Assembly: GCA_030407315.1 (NCBI GenBank)
Contig: JALQPE010000238.1
Span: 41,929 to 105,928, forward strand
Reading direction: 5' to 3'
Length of the DNA stretch: 64,000 bases
From: Asparagopsis taxiformis
Taxonomy: Eukaryota; Rhodophyta; Florideophyceae; Bonnemaisoniales; Bonnemaisoniaceae
Shown here: positions 1-11,105 of the stretch, piece after piece
Numbering within the stretch: position 1 is the first letter of the stretch
Layout of the letters: every line of letters starts with the position of its first letter
Made by a program: the position numbers and the translations under genes
Notes under the pieces: model-generated
Database searches by the model: none
Told to the model about the DNA's origin: nothing
What the model saw: the letters and a program-made list of their open reading frames with translations, nothing else

Positions 1-776
1 ATATCGGCAGAGTCAATTCGAGAAAAGTCCGGATCTCTTCCCTCGGTTCTTGCATCCTCGATTTCTCTGTTCCTATCCAAAGCATTGTAAACGCTAGGGA
101 TAGAGCTCCAGTACACGAAAGCAACGCTGTCTGTGCGATTGAACCCCTTCGCAATGTTGATGTACTGCCTATACGAGTTCTCCGAACGGTTCCTGTCGGA
201 CGGCAGAATATAGCTCACTTCTTTCAGAATAGGAATAAGCCGGACAACAGGAAGATCCATCTGGTTGGAAAACCTGAGAAACTCTATGACCGCACAGACA
301 TTGTCGGCAATGCTCACAGAAGCGACATCGTGAGTTTGTATATTGGCTTCGAGAGACAGTTTCAGAACCTCCAGCGCATCGAGAATTAGACGCCTGTTCG
401 GCGCAATCAACTGTTGTACCCAAACCAATTCCAAGGAATCCCTGTTCTTTCCTGAGTACTTCTCCAGGCATAGTTGCAGAGCAGCTATGCGATGAGAGCC
501 ATCGATGCAGTAAAACTCGTCTCCTTCGTTATCTTCCATTTTGCAGACTGTAATCATAGTTCCAGTGGTAGAGAAACCTCTATCCATGAAAATGCTGGCC
601 AGTTCGTTTACACGACCCGGTCGCACCAAACGGGAGGTCACTGTCGGAAACTTCACTTTGCGAGGATCAACTTGCACTTTAGAAGAGCTGTACTGAGCAA
701 TAGTGATGCTTTTCTCTTCAGCAGAAGGAGAATTGCTCTTCTCCGATGTAGTGTTCATGATACTATTGTCTCCCAT
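1..776 (-). CDS. ParB-like DGxHR-domain protein, N-terminal part (runs off left edge)
   Basis: An uninterrupted minus-strand frame of 258 codons begins with ATG at 776-774 and is still open at base 1, so the C-terminus lies outside the window. An in-frame stop lies upstream, and the first ATG after it was chosen. The protein has a polar N-terminal tail, then a region reading VDPRKVKFP...RLVRPGRVNELA, then the signature YCIDGSHRIAAL at about residues 95-106, then a helical region rich in Leu. The DGxHR signature is typical of ParB/Srx-like folds that bind nucleotide or act as nucleases; the activity here is unknown. The large protein encoded at 36128-39109 has the same order (DGLHR, then a helical domain), so both probably belong to one eukaryotic ParB-like family. 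Whether an oxygenase domain follows, as in that gene, cannot be seen. Existence of the gene is fairly secure; function is inferred. Confidence 0.62.
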   Translation of the reverse strand, partial: MGDNSIMNTTSEKSNSPSAEEKSITIAQYSSSKVQVDPRKVKFPTVTSRLVRPGRVNELASIFMDRGFSTTGTMITVCKMEDNEGDEFYCIDGSHRIAALQLCLEKYSGKNRDSLELVWVQQLIAPNRRLILDALEVLKLSLEANIQTHDVASVSIADNVCAVIEFLRFSNQMDLPVVRLIPILKEVSYILPSDRNRSENSYRQYINIAKGFNRTDSVAFVYWSSIPSVYNALDRNREIEDARTEGRDPDFSRIDSAD

Positions 777-1579
777 TTTAATCCCTGCAATCTCAGTTCG
801 TTCAATCAGTTCTCTGTTCAAATGTTGTGTAGACGATGAAATCCACAATTGTGGTACCTCCGAGTGCGCTTCCCGTCTCTCAGCTTCCTCTCATATACTG
901 TCCGGACAAGACATCCCCTACCTACCTTCAGTCCTGATGAACCTTACGCTGCACCCGCTCAGCACCTCTGACTCTACCTGATCCTGATACCTCCACAAAG
1001 CGTTTAGCCCTTTCCATCAATCTACACCTAATAGTATGTACTTCTAGCGCATATAATGCAATCGAACCCGTTTACCTCACCACGTCAATTATCATTCATA
1101 TTCCAACAACCTATTTCATTCACACTCTCCACCTCGCTTCTTCTTCCATACCATTGATTCCTATCAATCGATTCTACGTGAGTTTTATACATTTACTACG
1201 ATCCACCTCTCCTACAAGTCTGAAAAATTCAATTCTACACTAACTTTTGCTACTCACAAATAAACGGTTCCCGTGCAGGCCACTGCTTGAATTTCTTCCT
1301 ATTGGCGTACTCGGCTGCAAAGGATTCATAGACTATTTAAACGGTGATCATATAGATGGTTTCCAATGTGCTCCGATGGACAATACACCAATGAACATCA
1401 ATATGAATTCTTTTCAACTACCTATTCACTACTGCGATTCAGTTTTCTTGCATACCAAACCTCATTGCCTTCCTACCCTAGTCGATTCAAAATGCTTCCT
1501 CCTCGTCAGTTGATCAATATTCCTTGCAACGAGCAGGTCCTCTGGACATCCTAAAGTTGGTTACTTAACCTTAACTATC
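777..1579. other. Non-coding stretch
   Basis: AT-rich sequence upstream of the ParB-like gene. Only short frames without recognisable similarity are present. It presumably includes the promoter of the minus-strand gene, but I see no convincing element. Confidence 0.3.
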
Positions 1580-1862
1580 GATGAATTTGCTGTAATGAAA
1601 TGTTTTCTTACAGCAAAGTCATCGTTACGATGACTTTGCTGTAAGAAAAGAAAACATTACAGCAGCCACGATTTCTTTACCGGGTAAAATATTGTGGCCG
1701 CTGTAATGAAACGTTTTCTTACAGCAAATCATTACAGCGGCCACAACTTTTTACCCGGTAAAAATTCTTGCTGATTTTTACCCGGTAAAAAATTCTTGGC
1801 CACTGTAATGGCAACCTTTTCTTACAGCAAAGTCATCGTAACGATGAATTTGCTGTAAGCAT
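1580..1862. repeat. Cluster of short inverted repeats
   Basis: Several modules recur in both orientations. One is TTGCTGTAA with its complement TTACAGCAA. Another is TTTTTACCCGGTAAAAA, itself a palindrome. A third is a 29-bp near-perfect palindrome around 1614-1642 reading AGCAAAGTCATCG / CGATGACTTTGCT, with a variant of it near 1826-1855. The cluster could fold into a branched hairpin and looks like a small foldback or MITE-type element. No target duplication was identified. Confidence 0.6.
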
Positions 1863-1979
1863 ACCTCCCTCCATCCTCTCAGATCCTCTCCCCACTACTT
1901 CGCACCAATCCACCAACGCCCTAGAGTGTACAATTCATATGTGATGCATCTGGTTATTAATTTTATTCTTCTCTAAAAA

Positions 1980-3416
1980 TCATGCAGCCCTCGGTGGAAA
2001 TCCGTCTCGCCTACATAGTGCATATATCTCTCCACCCTCCAGCAGTCCGGGTCCGTGCCTTACGTCCCTCATGTTCTCATCATATTCGCATACACTCCCA
2101 TTGCAATAGTGCATACCAAACACCTCAGTGACTCCCTCACTCATCTCCACAATTACTGTTCGTCGCCTCTCTTCGACCTTGAACACTCCTTCATCAGTAT
2201 TTTGCAAACCCAGGCAAACTCCATAAGCTGTACCTTGCTCATCTCTCGCACTCTCGTTCCTCAGGATAAAGAACGCTAGAACAATAAAAAACCGCGGTTC
2301 ATAATTAATTCTTCCCCGCATTATCTCTGATGTGAGACGAGACGCCGGGTACAGAATCGCTTGTGAAGTTGCACCATCCTCACATGTCCTCTGTTCAGGG
2401 CAAACAGCATGGATGATAGCTCCTGATTCTAGAGAGCCAGACCTCTGCACTGTTTTCCTTCCCCACTCTGTCCTAGTGCTTCTAGAAACTCTTCTCACCC
2501 ATTCGGCATACTTTCCACACCCGCTTGTTCCGCTTCCGTACCTTTCGGTAAAGAACCGTTTGAAAACACCTACAGCACCCTCTGCTATATCACATTTTCC
2601 ATTCATGTACTCCTTGACCTCGTCAATAGATATACCACCATGCCCCCTCCACGTCACAATTTCATCATCCGCCGACAATATCTTTCCTCGACGCTGGGAG
2701 AGAAGCTGGAGAACCGGTTCCTGGAAGCAGTTTTTCACTACCTCGTCTTCCACATCTATTTCTCTCCCTAGCTCCTGTGAAAGAACGTTGACCATTTGAG
2801 AGCATTCGGACGAGGACCAATGTTGTGGCTCCATGCCGATTTCGCGCAAAACAATGGCCACTCTCGTCTGCCAGTCATCCGCAAGAACTAATTCCAGCGC
2901 TGAAAGCTGTTCGCTTTGGTGATTGGACATTCTCACACCTTTCTTCAGCGGCTGATGCATCCGTTCGAATATAAGCTCCTGCACGTGCTTCACAGAGCCG
3001 TAGGCAGGAAGCGTATGAACACAAAACTCGACAAGACGATGAACATTAGGCTTGTCCAAATGTGCTCCTGCTCCCTTCACTTTCCGACAATACTCATTCA
3101 ACGTCTCCACGTAGTCTACGGTTCTTCCCAGAATGTATCCATTCCTGCCACCTTCTCCGTCAGCCGTCTCTACTTCATGTGGACCGTCTTTCCACCATAC
3201 GGGCATGAAACTAATACACGAAACCAGCTTCTGAAACATCACTAGTTTGACGGCCCCATCAAATTTTTCACGATGACCTTCCCCTTTCCCATCCATCATT
3301 CGAGCTGCGTTTTCGAATGCCATAGGTGCTATCAGCAGCACACCGAATATGTCACTCATGTTCATGGAAAGCAGATTGTTGGTTCCAAATAAACGGTTCT
3401 GCCTTCCCATCCTGAA
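1980..3416 (-). pseudogene. C-terminal half of an interrupted tnp2/CACTA-like transposase
   Basis: A minus-strand frame of 478 codons ends in DGFPPRAA-stop. Its upstream edge is exactly the CACTA terminus of an inserted element at 3417. The last full codon before the insertion is TTC (3416-3414). Skipping the insertion and one copy of the AA/TT duplication continues in frame from the AAG codon at 18519-18521 of the N-terminal half. The uninterrupted protein would be about 1,266 residues. A shorter homologue of this half is present at 23526-24374, ending in DGYPPRTA, with synonymous differences typical of coding sequence. No catalytic motif is recognised in this half. An ATG upstream within the insertion could start translation, but the break shows it is a gene fragment. 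Confidence 0.7.
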
Positions 3417-3435
3417 CACTACTGAGTTTGAGATC
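3417..3435 (+). repeat. Left terminal inverted repeat of the CACTA-like element
   Basis: Reads CACTACTGAGTTTGAGATC immediately after the AA target duplication. It pairs with the terminus at 18498-18516, with 16 of 19 positions matching. Confidence 0.65.
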
Positions 3436-3439
3436 AAAA

Positions 3440-3800
3440 AATGTAGTAAATTTACTGCCTGAGGCAGTAAAAATCACTGCCTGAACAATGTAGTGCCTGA
3501 GGCAGTAAAATTACTATTTTAATTTTTTCAGTTCTAGTGCCGCAGGCAGTAAAATACAAAATTTCCTGGCAGTACGGTATGTAGCAGAATTCAGTACTGT
3601 ACGATAGCAAATTCTAGTAATTTTTGCTGGTACCACAGGGCAGTAGTGCAATGCAGTGATTTTTGATGATTTCTGCAATGGAATGTACTGCCGTACAGTA
3701 CAGCCCTGGCAAATGACCTGGCATTAGAATCAGGCAGTAAAATATACTGGCTCCGGCAGTGAATTGTACTGCCTGCAAGTACTGCCTTGATAGTAATTGG
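3440..3800. repeat. Left subterminal repeats (ACTGCC/GGCAGT)
   Basis: Roughly ten copies of short units such as TACTGCCTGAGGCAGTA occur in both orientations, separated by A/T-rich spacers. In CACTA elements such units bind the element's accessory protein; here that role is inferred. The same unit type fills 17300-18516. Confidence 0.65.
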
Positions 3801-4111
3801 TGTTTGGTAATATCTGAGACTCAACATTGAAATAGTTGTACAGGATAGGGTCATTGTGAAATGTGTTTGCATATGAGTTCAAGTAGATAAGAGAGGAAAC
3901 TATTCTGAAGCTACTAGTAGTGAGAAGTATAGAGGATGCGTGGTCACATGGAGATGACCGTTACAGAAAAGGTAGGAGAAAATCGGTCGTTTTCCGAGGA
4001 TATGAGTAGAGTAGTTAGCATTATTTGTTACTATTGCTAGCATTCTCGTTGCAGAAAAAGCACTTGGAGTGACACTTTGTGATTGGAACGGGAGGCGAAG
4101 TTCGACGGAAG

Positions 4112-5635
4112 ATGGAATCTCAGCGTCGTGAGGAAAATCCAAATGACTGCCTAGCAGGGATTATTCGAGAGGGATTCAGGACAGTGACTGGGGAAGTTCG
4201 TCGTATTGGGGAGAGGATGGATGAAATCGACGATGATCGAACTTCCCATCGCCAGCAAATCGAAAAGCTGATGAGTCGCGCCGAATTTATAGTAACGGAA
4301 CTGCAGGGTGTGAAAGACATCTGTGATGGTTTATTACAGCAGAGTCAGGGCAATTCGAAGAAGGGGATGACTGACAAGGAGAGGGACCGGTTGCGCATCT
4401 CGCAGTCAGCAGAACTATCGTTTTCTTACAATTTTCTGTGTGCAGTATTTGGAACTGTGGTACCTTTGCTGGTCGACAAGATTGATGCTGGGGCGACAAT
4501 TTACACCAACCAAGGAATCTACGACCTCCGCGGGTGCCGGTTGCTCTCTGCAATGATGTTTGCGAAGCAGAGCAATGACAAGAGAGATGTGTTCCAATCC
4601 AGCACCGGGAAGAACAACATCGAGCTTCGTTTCCAAGTGGTGATGTCTCTCCTGAGGAATATTCAGAAGGAAAAGTCGGGTACAGGCCGTACAATGGAAG
4701 GCTCGAGCTCTGGACGCGATTCGAATGCGTTCAACATCTGGAAGGAGAACAAGTACATTCCGGACAAAATAATCGAAGAAGTTGTGTATGGTGCTACTGG
4801 CGATGGCCGAAACCAGCCTGCTGGAAGCATTGACGGAGGGGCTAGGAAGCGGAGGAAAACAGATGGAAATGGTGGACAATTGAGCAAGCGTGAAATATCT
4901 TTGGCTGTTTCAAAAGTTGCGCAGACAAAGGTGCTCGGTTTCCTGAACAAGTCTAGAGAGCAGGTGCGCAATCGATTCCTTGTCGAACTGGGGTTCGCTC
5001 TAATGTTGGAAAAGGACGCCTCTATCACTTTCGAGTTTCCAACTCACGATATCATTCGAGATATGGACGTTATCCCCGATACCCGTGTGACCAACGGAAA
5101 TCTAAGGCTTGAGGAACGGAAAGTTGTGGATGACAAGAATTCCGAGATCTTGAAACAATTCATCACTGAGCGGAAAGAGATGGTTGTCATCATTCAGTAC
5201 GAAGTCGAGATATCGGGATGTATGGCCAAAAGGATGATCCGAAGGAGAATCAATATCCTAGAGGTATCCCTGAACACTGCAATTGCATTCCTTCAATGTA
5301 CGAGTAGAATGGTTTTCCTGCGACGTTCCTGCAATTCACTCAGATTTGTCTATGCAATCGCTTCCGGGATTCTAGGAATTTTCAAGGTACAATCAGGTAA
5401 TACCTTCGAAGGAAGTGTACAGGACGAGCTCAAACAATTAGGAAAGGCGATGTTGCCGAGTGAGCGAATCTGCAAGAAGCATCTCTGCGAAGAAGTACTG
5501 ACAATTACTAACGAGAAATTTGATGAACTACATTTCAACCAGAGGAGTACAGCTTTTGAGGAGGATAGTGCACATGGAGATGAAGATGATGGGAATGAAA
5601 GCTACGTTGAAGTTTTCCTTGATGAGGAGGATTGA
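4112..5635 (+). CDS. Unknown protein of the CACTA-like element (507 aa)
   Basis: An open frame of 507 codons runs from ATG at 4112 (MESQRREENPND) to TGA at 5633-5635. An earlier in-frame GTG at 4079 is not a likely eukaryotic start. The N-terminus (residues about 5-85) is rich in charged residues with heptad-like spacing (REGFRTVTGEVRRIGERMDE) and probably forms a coiled coil. A basic patch GGARKRRKTDG near residue 240 looks like a nuclear localisation signal. The C-terminus is strongly acidic (DEDDGNESYVEVFLDEED). I do not recognise the family. Its position about 700 bp inside the left terminus, just after the subterminal repeats, would suit an element-encoded DNA-binding accessory protein comparable in role to TnpA, but nothing in the sequence proves this. 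The frame is intact, so it may be expressed. Confidence 0.6.
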   Translation: MESQRREENPNDCLAGIIREGFRTVTGEVRRIGERMDEIDDDRTSHRQQIEKLMSRAEFIVTELQGVKDICDGLLQQSQGNSKKGMTDKERDRLRISQSAELSFSYNFLCAVFGTVVPLLVDKIDAGATIYTNQGIYDLRGCRLLSAMMFAKQSNDKRDVFQSSTGKNNIELRFQVVMSLLRNIQKEKSGTGRTMEGSSSGRDSNAFNIWKENKYIPDKIIEEVVYGATGDGRNQPAGSIDGGARKRRKTDGNGGQLSKREISLAVSKVAQTKVLGFLNKSREQVRNRFLVELGFALMLEKDASITFEFPTHDIIRDMDVIPDTRVTNGNLRLEERKVVDDKNSEILKQFITERKEMVVIIQYEVEISGCMAKRMIRRRINILEVSLNTAIAFLQCTSRMVFLRRSCNSLRFVYAIASGILGIFKVQSGNTFEGSVQDELKQLGKAMLPSERICKKHLCEEVLTITNEKFDELHFNQRSTAFEEDSAHGDEDDGNESYVEVFLDEED

Positions 5636-7303
5636 TTATGGAAGCGGATAAGTAAAGTTTCATAACCTCTGAAGTAAAATAATTACGACGAGGCAGACTG
5701 AGGAGAAATAGAAACCTTTCGATATGAACCTGTCTAGGGCATGAGGGGAAGAATTGCTACGTAAATACCTGGTGTACTGGAAACAAAAGCTATCGTTCTT
5801 ATTTTTCCGCTCACACTGCGACTAGAAAGCGTCATATCTACGACGGTTAAGAGTTTTACCCTGTCATTGAGCACGCCTGTAATAGCTTCGGGGCCTGTGC
5901 AATCCTATCCAATGCCGTAGCTCCACCTGGCAGATTAGTGTGGAAAATAATACCGGGTATTATTTTGAGGAATATTTTGCCAAGTGGAGGTCAATCATTG
6001 GTACAGAATGTAGACACGCCCTGGTGGAAGAAACAGGCAAGAAAGATATGAATGATGCATTGATCGATACCATCGACTTAGTCGAGGTAGACTAATTCTG
6101 AACTGTCGTGTAGACCCATCTAGAAAAGATAGACAAACGTTCTACTGGGAGGCGAAATCGTGTACGGTAGGACGAGGTGCATCTACAGGAGAACTATTCT
6201 GTCCAACAATAGCATCATTCCCAATTCTGTCTAGCTCGCTGCAGATGGTATGTCCGCTGAAGATGCTGGCAGGGAGGTTCAAGTATGCGGTTCCTAAAAG
6301 ATGTTCCTGGGAACTAGCTCGAGAGTTCCATATGGGAGAGGGCCCTGAACAGGTTTCCATGTGAATGAGAACGAGTCCGAATACTTTAAATTGGTTTTGT
6401 CCGGCAGCTGAGAGTTCTCCTGCAGTTCTCTACTTTGAGGGACGCAAGTGTCCAGGAGTAAGAATATCTGTGGTTGATACAGTCTTACTCTTCAGACTCT
6501 CGAATCAGAACGATAGTGTTACTCATTCCTCCAGATTTCCTGTATACAGAGGAGCCCACGAGAACAGCATTTGTAGATGAAACAGTCTCTTCATGAGCAC
6601 CGTCTGTTAGAGTTCCCAAAATTATTATGACAGAGGACCCAGAATCGTGTCGTGTTTTCTTCCACTAGAAAATGGTATAGTTAGGGAATATAGAAATGGA
6701 AGGATCTTGAGTACTTTATAGGTCGTATTATTTTCCAAAGTGGATTGGTAGCTCTTTTCTCACCCAGTTGAAAGTCTATTCAGAGGATTGTAATGTCATT
6801 ATGGGCACGCAATAGTCCATTACATATCGATCCATCCAGGATCAAAAGATATGTTGAGATTCGCAAAATCGACTGAAAGCTTGTCGACGACATCAACTAG
6901 AGTATTCCCGTCTACAGCTATTATGAAATCAACTCTAAAACTGGTCGGTTCATTGAGGGCGAGATAGAGATAATGAATGGTGAACATCCTCCAGGAATTG
7001 TAATCATACCCATAGCAAATGATGGGCTCCCGGAGGACTATACTGTTCCTATTATTGAGTTGGAGGTCGACAAGTCTCCAACTACAAATGCATCTTTCCT
7101 TCTGGATACTGTAAAAGTTTCGATCCCAGATGAAATGGAATGGTATCCATGCAGGAAAACATAATGCTCTCTTCGAAAATGCATCTTACTTGAAGATGAA
7201 CAGGATACTACTGCCAATGACCGTCATGCATCCAAGCTTAATAATTTCGACTTTTCTCAAATACTAGACTGCACCTGAAAAAGGCTCCAACACAGCCATG
7301 GAC
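5636..7303. other. Non-coding, mostly featureless
   Basis: No gene can be supported. Around 5910-5995 there is a degenerate copy of the hairpin satellite (AATAATACCGGGTATTATT core with CCACCTGGC / GCCAAGTGGAGG flanks). A 63-codon frame at 6973-7164 has no recognisable similarity. Confidence 0.35.
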
Positions 7304-7575
7304 TATACCCGGTATTATTTTGGGTACGCCAAGTACAGGTGCAGTACTGCTATTGGCTGCCGGTCGGCAGGCCGCCTGTAGCCAATGGCAGTGCTGCACC
7401 TGTCATTTGGTATGGTAAAATAATACCCGGTATTATTTTGGGTATGCCAAGTACAGGTGCAGTACTGCCATTGGCTGCCGGTCGGCAGGCCGCCTGTAGC
7501 CAATGGCAGTGCTGCACCTGGCATTTGGTATGGAAAAACTATACCCGGTATTATTTTGGGTATGCCATGTACTCG
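7304..7575. repeat. Hairpin satellite, about 2.5 units of 118 bp
   Basis: Same unit as the array at 11700-12680. It has a near-palindromic AATAATACCCGGTATTATT core followed by an imperfect hairpin with arms GGTGCAGTACTGCCATTGGC and GCCAATGGCAGTGCTGCACC. Apparent frames across it are by-products of the repeat. Confidence 0.8.
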
Positions 7576-7859
7576 TGGTACTGTGACGAGCATGACTGCT
7601 GCCAGATCCGTATGAATCGGCACGTGAGTCTGTGAGTTCCCGGTCGTGCGCTCGGGAGCGTGCTGACTTGAATTGCATATCGGTTGAGTGAGTTTAGGGG
7701 GTGATTGTGATAAGATTGTGGAGGAAGGAAGGGAACACGAGCGCTGGACTAAGCTGCTGATGTTGAGCGCAAATTCTGGTTGATCATCAAGTGGATTCAA
7801 CAATTCAAGCGCGTGCCAGTCAATTTTTTTTGGCGATATTCTCATGGTTCTTCTTCATT

Positions 7860-9060
7860 GCATGGAATTTAGCACCAAAAATAAGCACAACTCCATCATT
7901 TCGAAATGCATCCACACCACGTCTCGTCTCGTCGCATCGCACCGTCCGACGCGCCGCAGCGCAGGCAGCGCGACACGTGCAATATTTATCATGCGAGTCA
8001 GCGACTCGCGTCAGGTGGCTCGAGCAACGGCAGCTATTCCTGGACGCTGGGGCGCGGCGGTCACGTGATACGGACGCACAGACTCTGCGGAGCAGTGCGG
8101 CGCGGCGCATCGAGCGGACGCCGGAGCGGGCGCACAGGGGGAGCGTGCACTCGGTTGCGACGCAAGAGGCACACGACATATGGATGTGATCTACACGCAG
8201 CAACGGGCGGCATGACGCAATCGACGTCTCTCGAGTCCCACATGTGGGACGACACGACTGTGCGGCAGCACGCCACGCGATGGCATGGCATACTGGGAAA
8301 CGGTCCGGTCGGTACGCGCTTTCCGCGTCGATGATGTGCCGTGCGCGCGCGTGTGCGCAACATCCAACGCTCCCATGGCGTCAGACTTGTGCGTATACCA
8401 TTCGTCGCCCTGCAATGCAACGACGTGTCGTCTCACGACAAGTCGCGACATACCCCGGGGCAAGTGGCCACTTGTCGGCCAACCATCTTGTGTGAAATCA
8501 GCGCTTGCATCACGACGACACTCGCTCGCGGGTCCGCTCTCGATCCGTCGACGACAAGTATGCCCAACATGGCCAGAGGCGATCTCTTGCACACGATTGC
8601 CGTCAACGGACAGAAACCGGACGCGTGAGCGAGCGACCCACGGATGAAGCGCATCTGATCCGAGCCGATCTGAGCCGAGCCTCGCACAACTCGCCGATGG
8701 CCATGCGTTGCATCCGATGCGTCGACGCATCGCGAGTGTTTTATACCCGCGAGATTGCGCACCAATGACGTGACTCGACATCATATCGAGGCGATCATCG
8801 CCTCGATCTCTCGATAGCTTGATTTGTACCCGCGCTAGCACGCGCGTGATTCTACGTCGTGATACGTTGCATTCCATCCACTTGCACGCACAATTCATCA
8901 CTCGCGGGAGATGGACCGCGCGTCGGAAGGTGGATGCAATTGAGGAATACACCGTCTGAATCCATGCAGAGCGACCTCGCCCACTGTCCCGTCATACACG
9001 AGCACACACGCTGTAATCGCCCTCCGAGTAGCCCATCACCGTCCTACCGACCGGACTGAA
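7860..9060. other. CpG-rich segment of unusual composition
   Basis: About 1.2 kb that is much richer in G+C and CpG than its surroundings, with many small CG-containing palindromes such as GATGCGTCGACGCATC near 8718 and ATCGAGGCGATCATCGCCTCGAT near 8792. Frames of 100-250 codons are open in several frames on both strands at once, as expected from lack of AT-rich stops. None has recognisable protein character. Origin unknown. Confidence 0.45.
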
Positions 9061-9097
9061 TTGACGAGCGTGCCGCGACATTTATACTCTGTTTTAC

Positions 9098-9137
9098 ATT
9101 ATAATGTGTGTGTGTTAACTATACACACACACACACG
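9098..9137. repeat. GT/AC simple-repeat hairpin
   Basis: A GT run, the centre TTAACTATA and an AC run can fold into a short hairpin. Confidence 0.7.
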
Positions 9138-9196
9138 CTCTAGTTAGCCTCTTCCATCCCAGCCCAGCCGTCACAATAAGTAGCGCTCCACGACCG

Positions 9197-9548
9197 TTAA
9201 ATCTCTCGCATATGATTCCTCACCCAGTCCGGAAGCGACTTGCCGCACTCCAGGTGCCATTCGAAGCGGTCGTCATAGTCCAGCAGCGCACGAAACTTTT
9301 CCTCCCTGAACCGGATCGAAAAGTAGCATTTCGAATATTTGCGCGCCCGATGGTGCACAAACACGCTGGCCAAATACCCGACCTTGAGATGCGCCTTACG
9401 CGCGTCGAGGAAAAAAGGTCATATGTTCATTCACCTGTAATTCCTCCCGCCACGCGTGCCGTCGCAGCACATCGGTGCGTGCAATAAACGCGTTGTGCAC
9501 CACGTCCACCGCCTCAATACAAAAGTATGCGGTTCTAAACGAATTCAT
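9197..9548 (-). pseudogene. Glycosyltransferase fragment (B4GALNT / GT2-like), frameshifted
   Basis: Minus-strand coding resumes after a frame change. The first part (ATG at 9548) reads AYFCIEAVDVVHNAFIARTD, then WREELQVNEHMTFF. After one extra T in a run of six T (9411-9416 region) the next frame continues DARKAHLKVGYLASVFVHHR and ends at TAA 9197-9199. The pattern D.V.NAF.ART, followed by W...L..NEH..FF and a later V.VHH, is characteristic of the C-terminal half of beta-1,4-N-acetylgalactosaminyltransferase-like proteins, in which the E-H-x-x-F-F motif belongs to the active site. These enzymes modify glycans in the Golgi. The N-terminal nucleotide-binding half is absent. The single-base shift lies in a homopolymer, so a sequencing error is possible, but truncation argues for a relic. 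Confidence 0.5.
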
Positions 9549-11105
9549 CCTCTTCTCAAGTAGATACCCGCGAAACTCAGTTGCGCATGAATGACGCTGA
9601 ACCCCTCATGAGATCCTTGTGCTGAAATGAGATGAGTGAAACTTCTCCACTCAATCTTTCCAACATCCTCCTCTTTGGAATACTTCCATTGCGGACACTT
9701 TCTGCCATGGTCATACACAAATTGTGTGATCCCATTCATAGCACTATCCACATCGATGTGAACCCTCGCTTCCCCACACATACCGCTCTGCGAATACAGC
9801 CTCCCCTCTATCTCGTGCATTTTGCGCATCGCAACTCCCGACGGATAATTTGCTCGTGATGCCGACACAGACACAATTGTCTGCAATGTGCTTGCAGCCA
9901 AATTTGCCAGAACCAACATAAATACAACTGCATCTCAAATTAACCACCACCTTTGCACCTTCACGATCTCTGTCTCCCTGCCTCTCCAGTTGGCGAATAT
10001 CATCTCCATCTGACCCTTCTGTCCTCGATACGCGCTATCCGCCGCAACCGCTGCAGCAACGTTAAGAACGGGGGGGGAGGGCATAGAAAATAAATCGCAG
10101 CTCCTTGTGAGGCAGCACGGAATACATCATGACAAAGCCCACAACGGGCATTACCAATGATAAATGATAACAAAAGTTGCCGCCGCGAAATCACTGCTAA
10201 CATGGCCGCTACATACGATCAACCCAATGCTCGCGGAAGAGCATTTGTAAAGTACCAGTGGAAGGGCTCGGTGCCCCATGCAGAGCTCTTGTTTACTACC
10301 ATGTTGAAATAAAACACTTCCAATTCCGGATAGCTTGGACGATGCCAGAAGTATGATTCAACCAGTATACTCAAGATCGCTGTGAGAACAGCAGCATACC
10401 CGCCTTTTATAATTGTTGGTATGAATTGAATACTCTTCGTTGCAAGCTCCATTAGCTGTGTCGTGAAAATGTATAGACAGAGTTCGGAGCGGAAGAGCGC
10501 ACACGCAATCGATAATGTATAATAGCATTGTACGCTGCATGGTTGCATGTGGATCGCATACGATAGGCGAATGCCAAGTTAGTCAGAACGAGAGCGAAGA
10601 CGTTTAGTAGAGTTCGACTAGCGTAGAAAAGTAGATGAAATTGGGAGGCTGTGATTAATGTGTAGAAAGTACCGGTGGATTGCGTGAAGCGATTTGATAA
10701 AGAGTTGCGAATGATGAGCTGTGAGATTGTCGTGAGGATGCCCAGAATTATTCTAATAAGATGTAGAGCTGCAAATGACGATAAGTGAAAGATAGCCTTT
10801 GGAATGTAGGATAATGTGGATATGACTAATGGGTCGATGAAGGTACGCGGCACTACACCAGGGAATTACATATGGTCAAATGATGCCATGTTGCGCCATG
10901 ACTTGTGGAGAAGATCATGGGTTGCCTGCATGTTGAAACTCTCCTCCACCTGTGGACATTTGATTAAATCTGTGAGAGTGAATGAAGGCTACACAGTTGT
11001 TGGGATGGTTTGTTGTTTGCTTACCTTTCAAAACGGAGCTAGAACAACGTACACAATTGTGATTCTAAGCAATAAGAAAGCTTCCAAATGAACCCACTTT
11101 GTCAT
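9545..11105 (-). pseudogene. ALG12: ALG12 alpha-1,6-mannosyltransferase, decayed
   Basis: ALG12 adds the eighth mannose to the lipid-linked N-glycan precursor in the ER membrane (GT22 family). Landmarks in order on the minus strand: ATG 11105 with a hydrophobic start ending VLAPF-stop-K; a GT-AG intron (GTAAGC to CCACAG, about 71 nt); VEESFNMQATHDLL; FDHM-stop-[101 protein letters not shown]; and a C-terminus with SRANYPSGVAMRKMHE and VHIDVDSAMNG. These match the ALG12 order closely. The gene is broken by at least TGA and TAA codons within conserved motifs and by several frame changes, one in a run of eight C at 10070-10077. It is therefore a relic, lying inside the CACTA-like insertion next to other gene remnants. 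Confidence 0.75.

Noticed and set aside
7790..8952. Overlapping frames up to 253 codons on both strands
   Set aside because: They coexist in several frames in a CpG-rich stretch and have no recognisable motifs. This is a composition effect.
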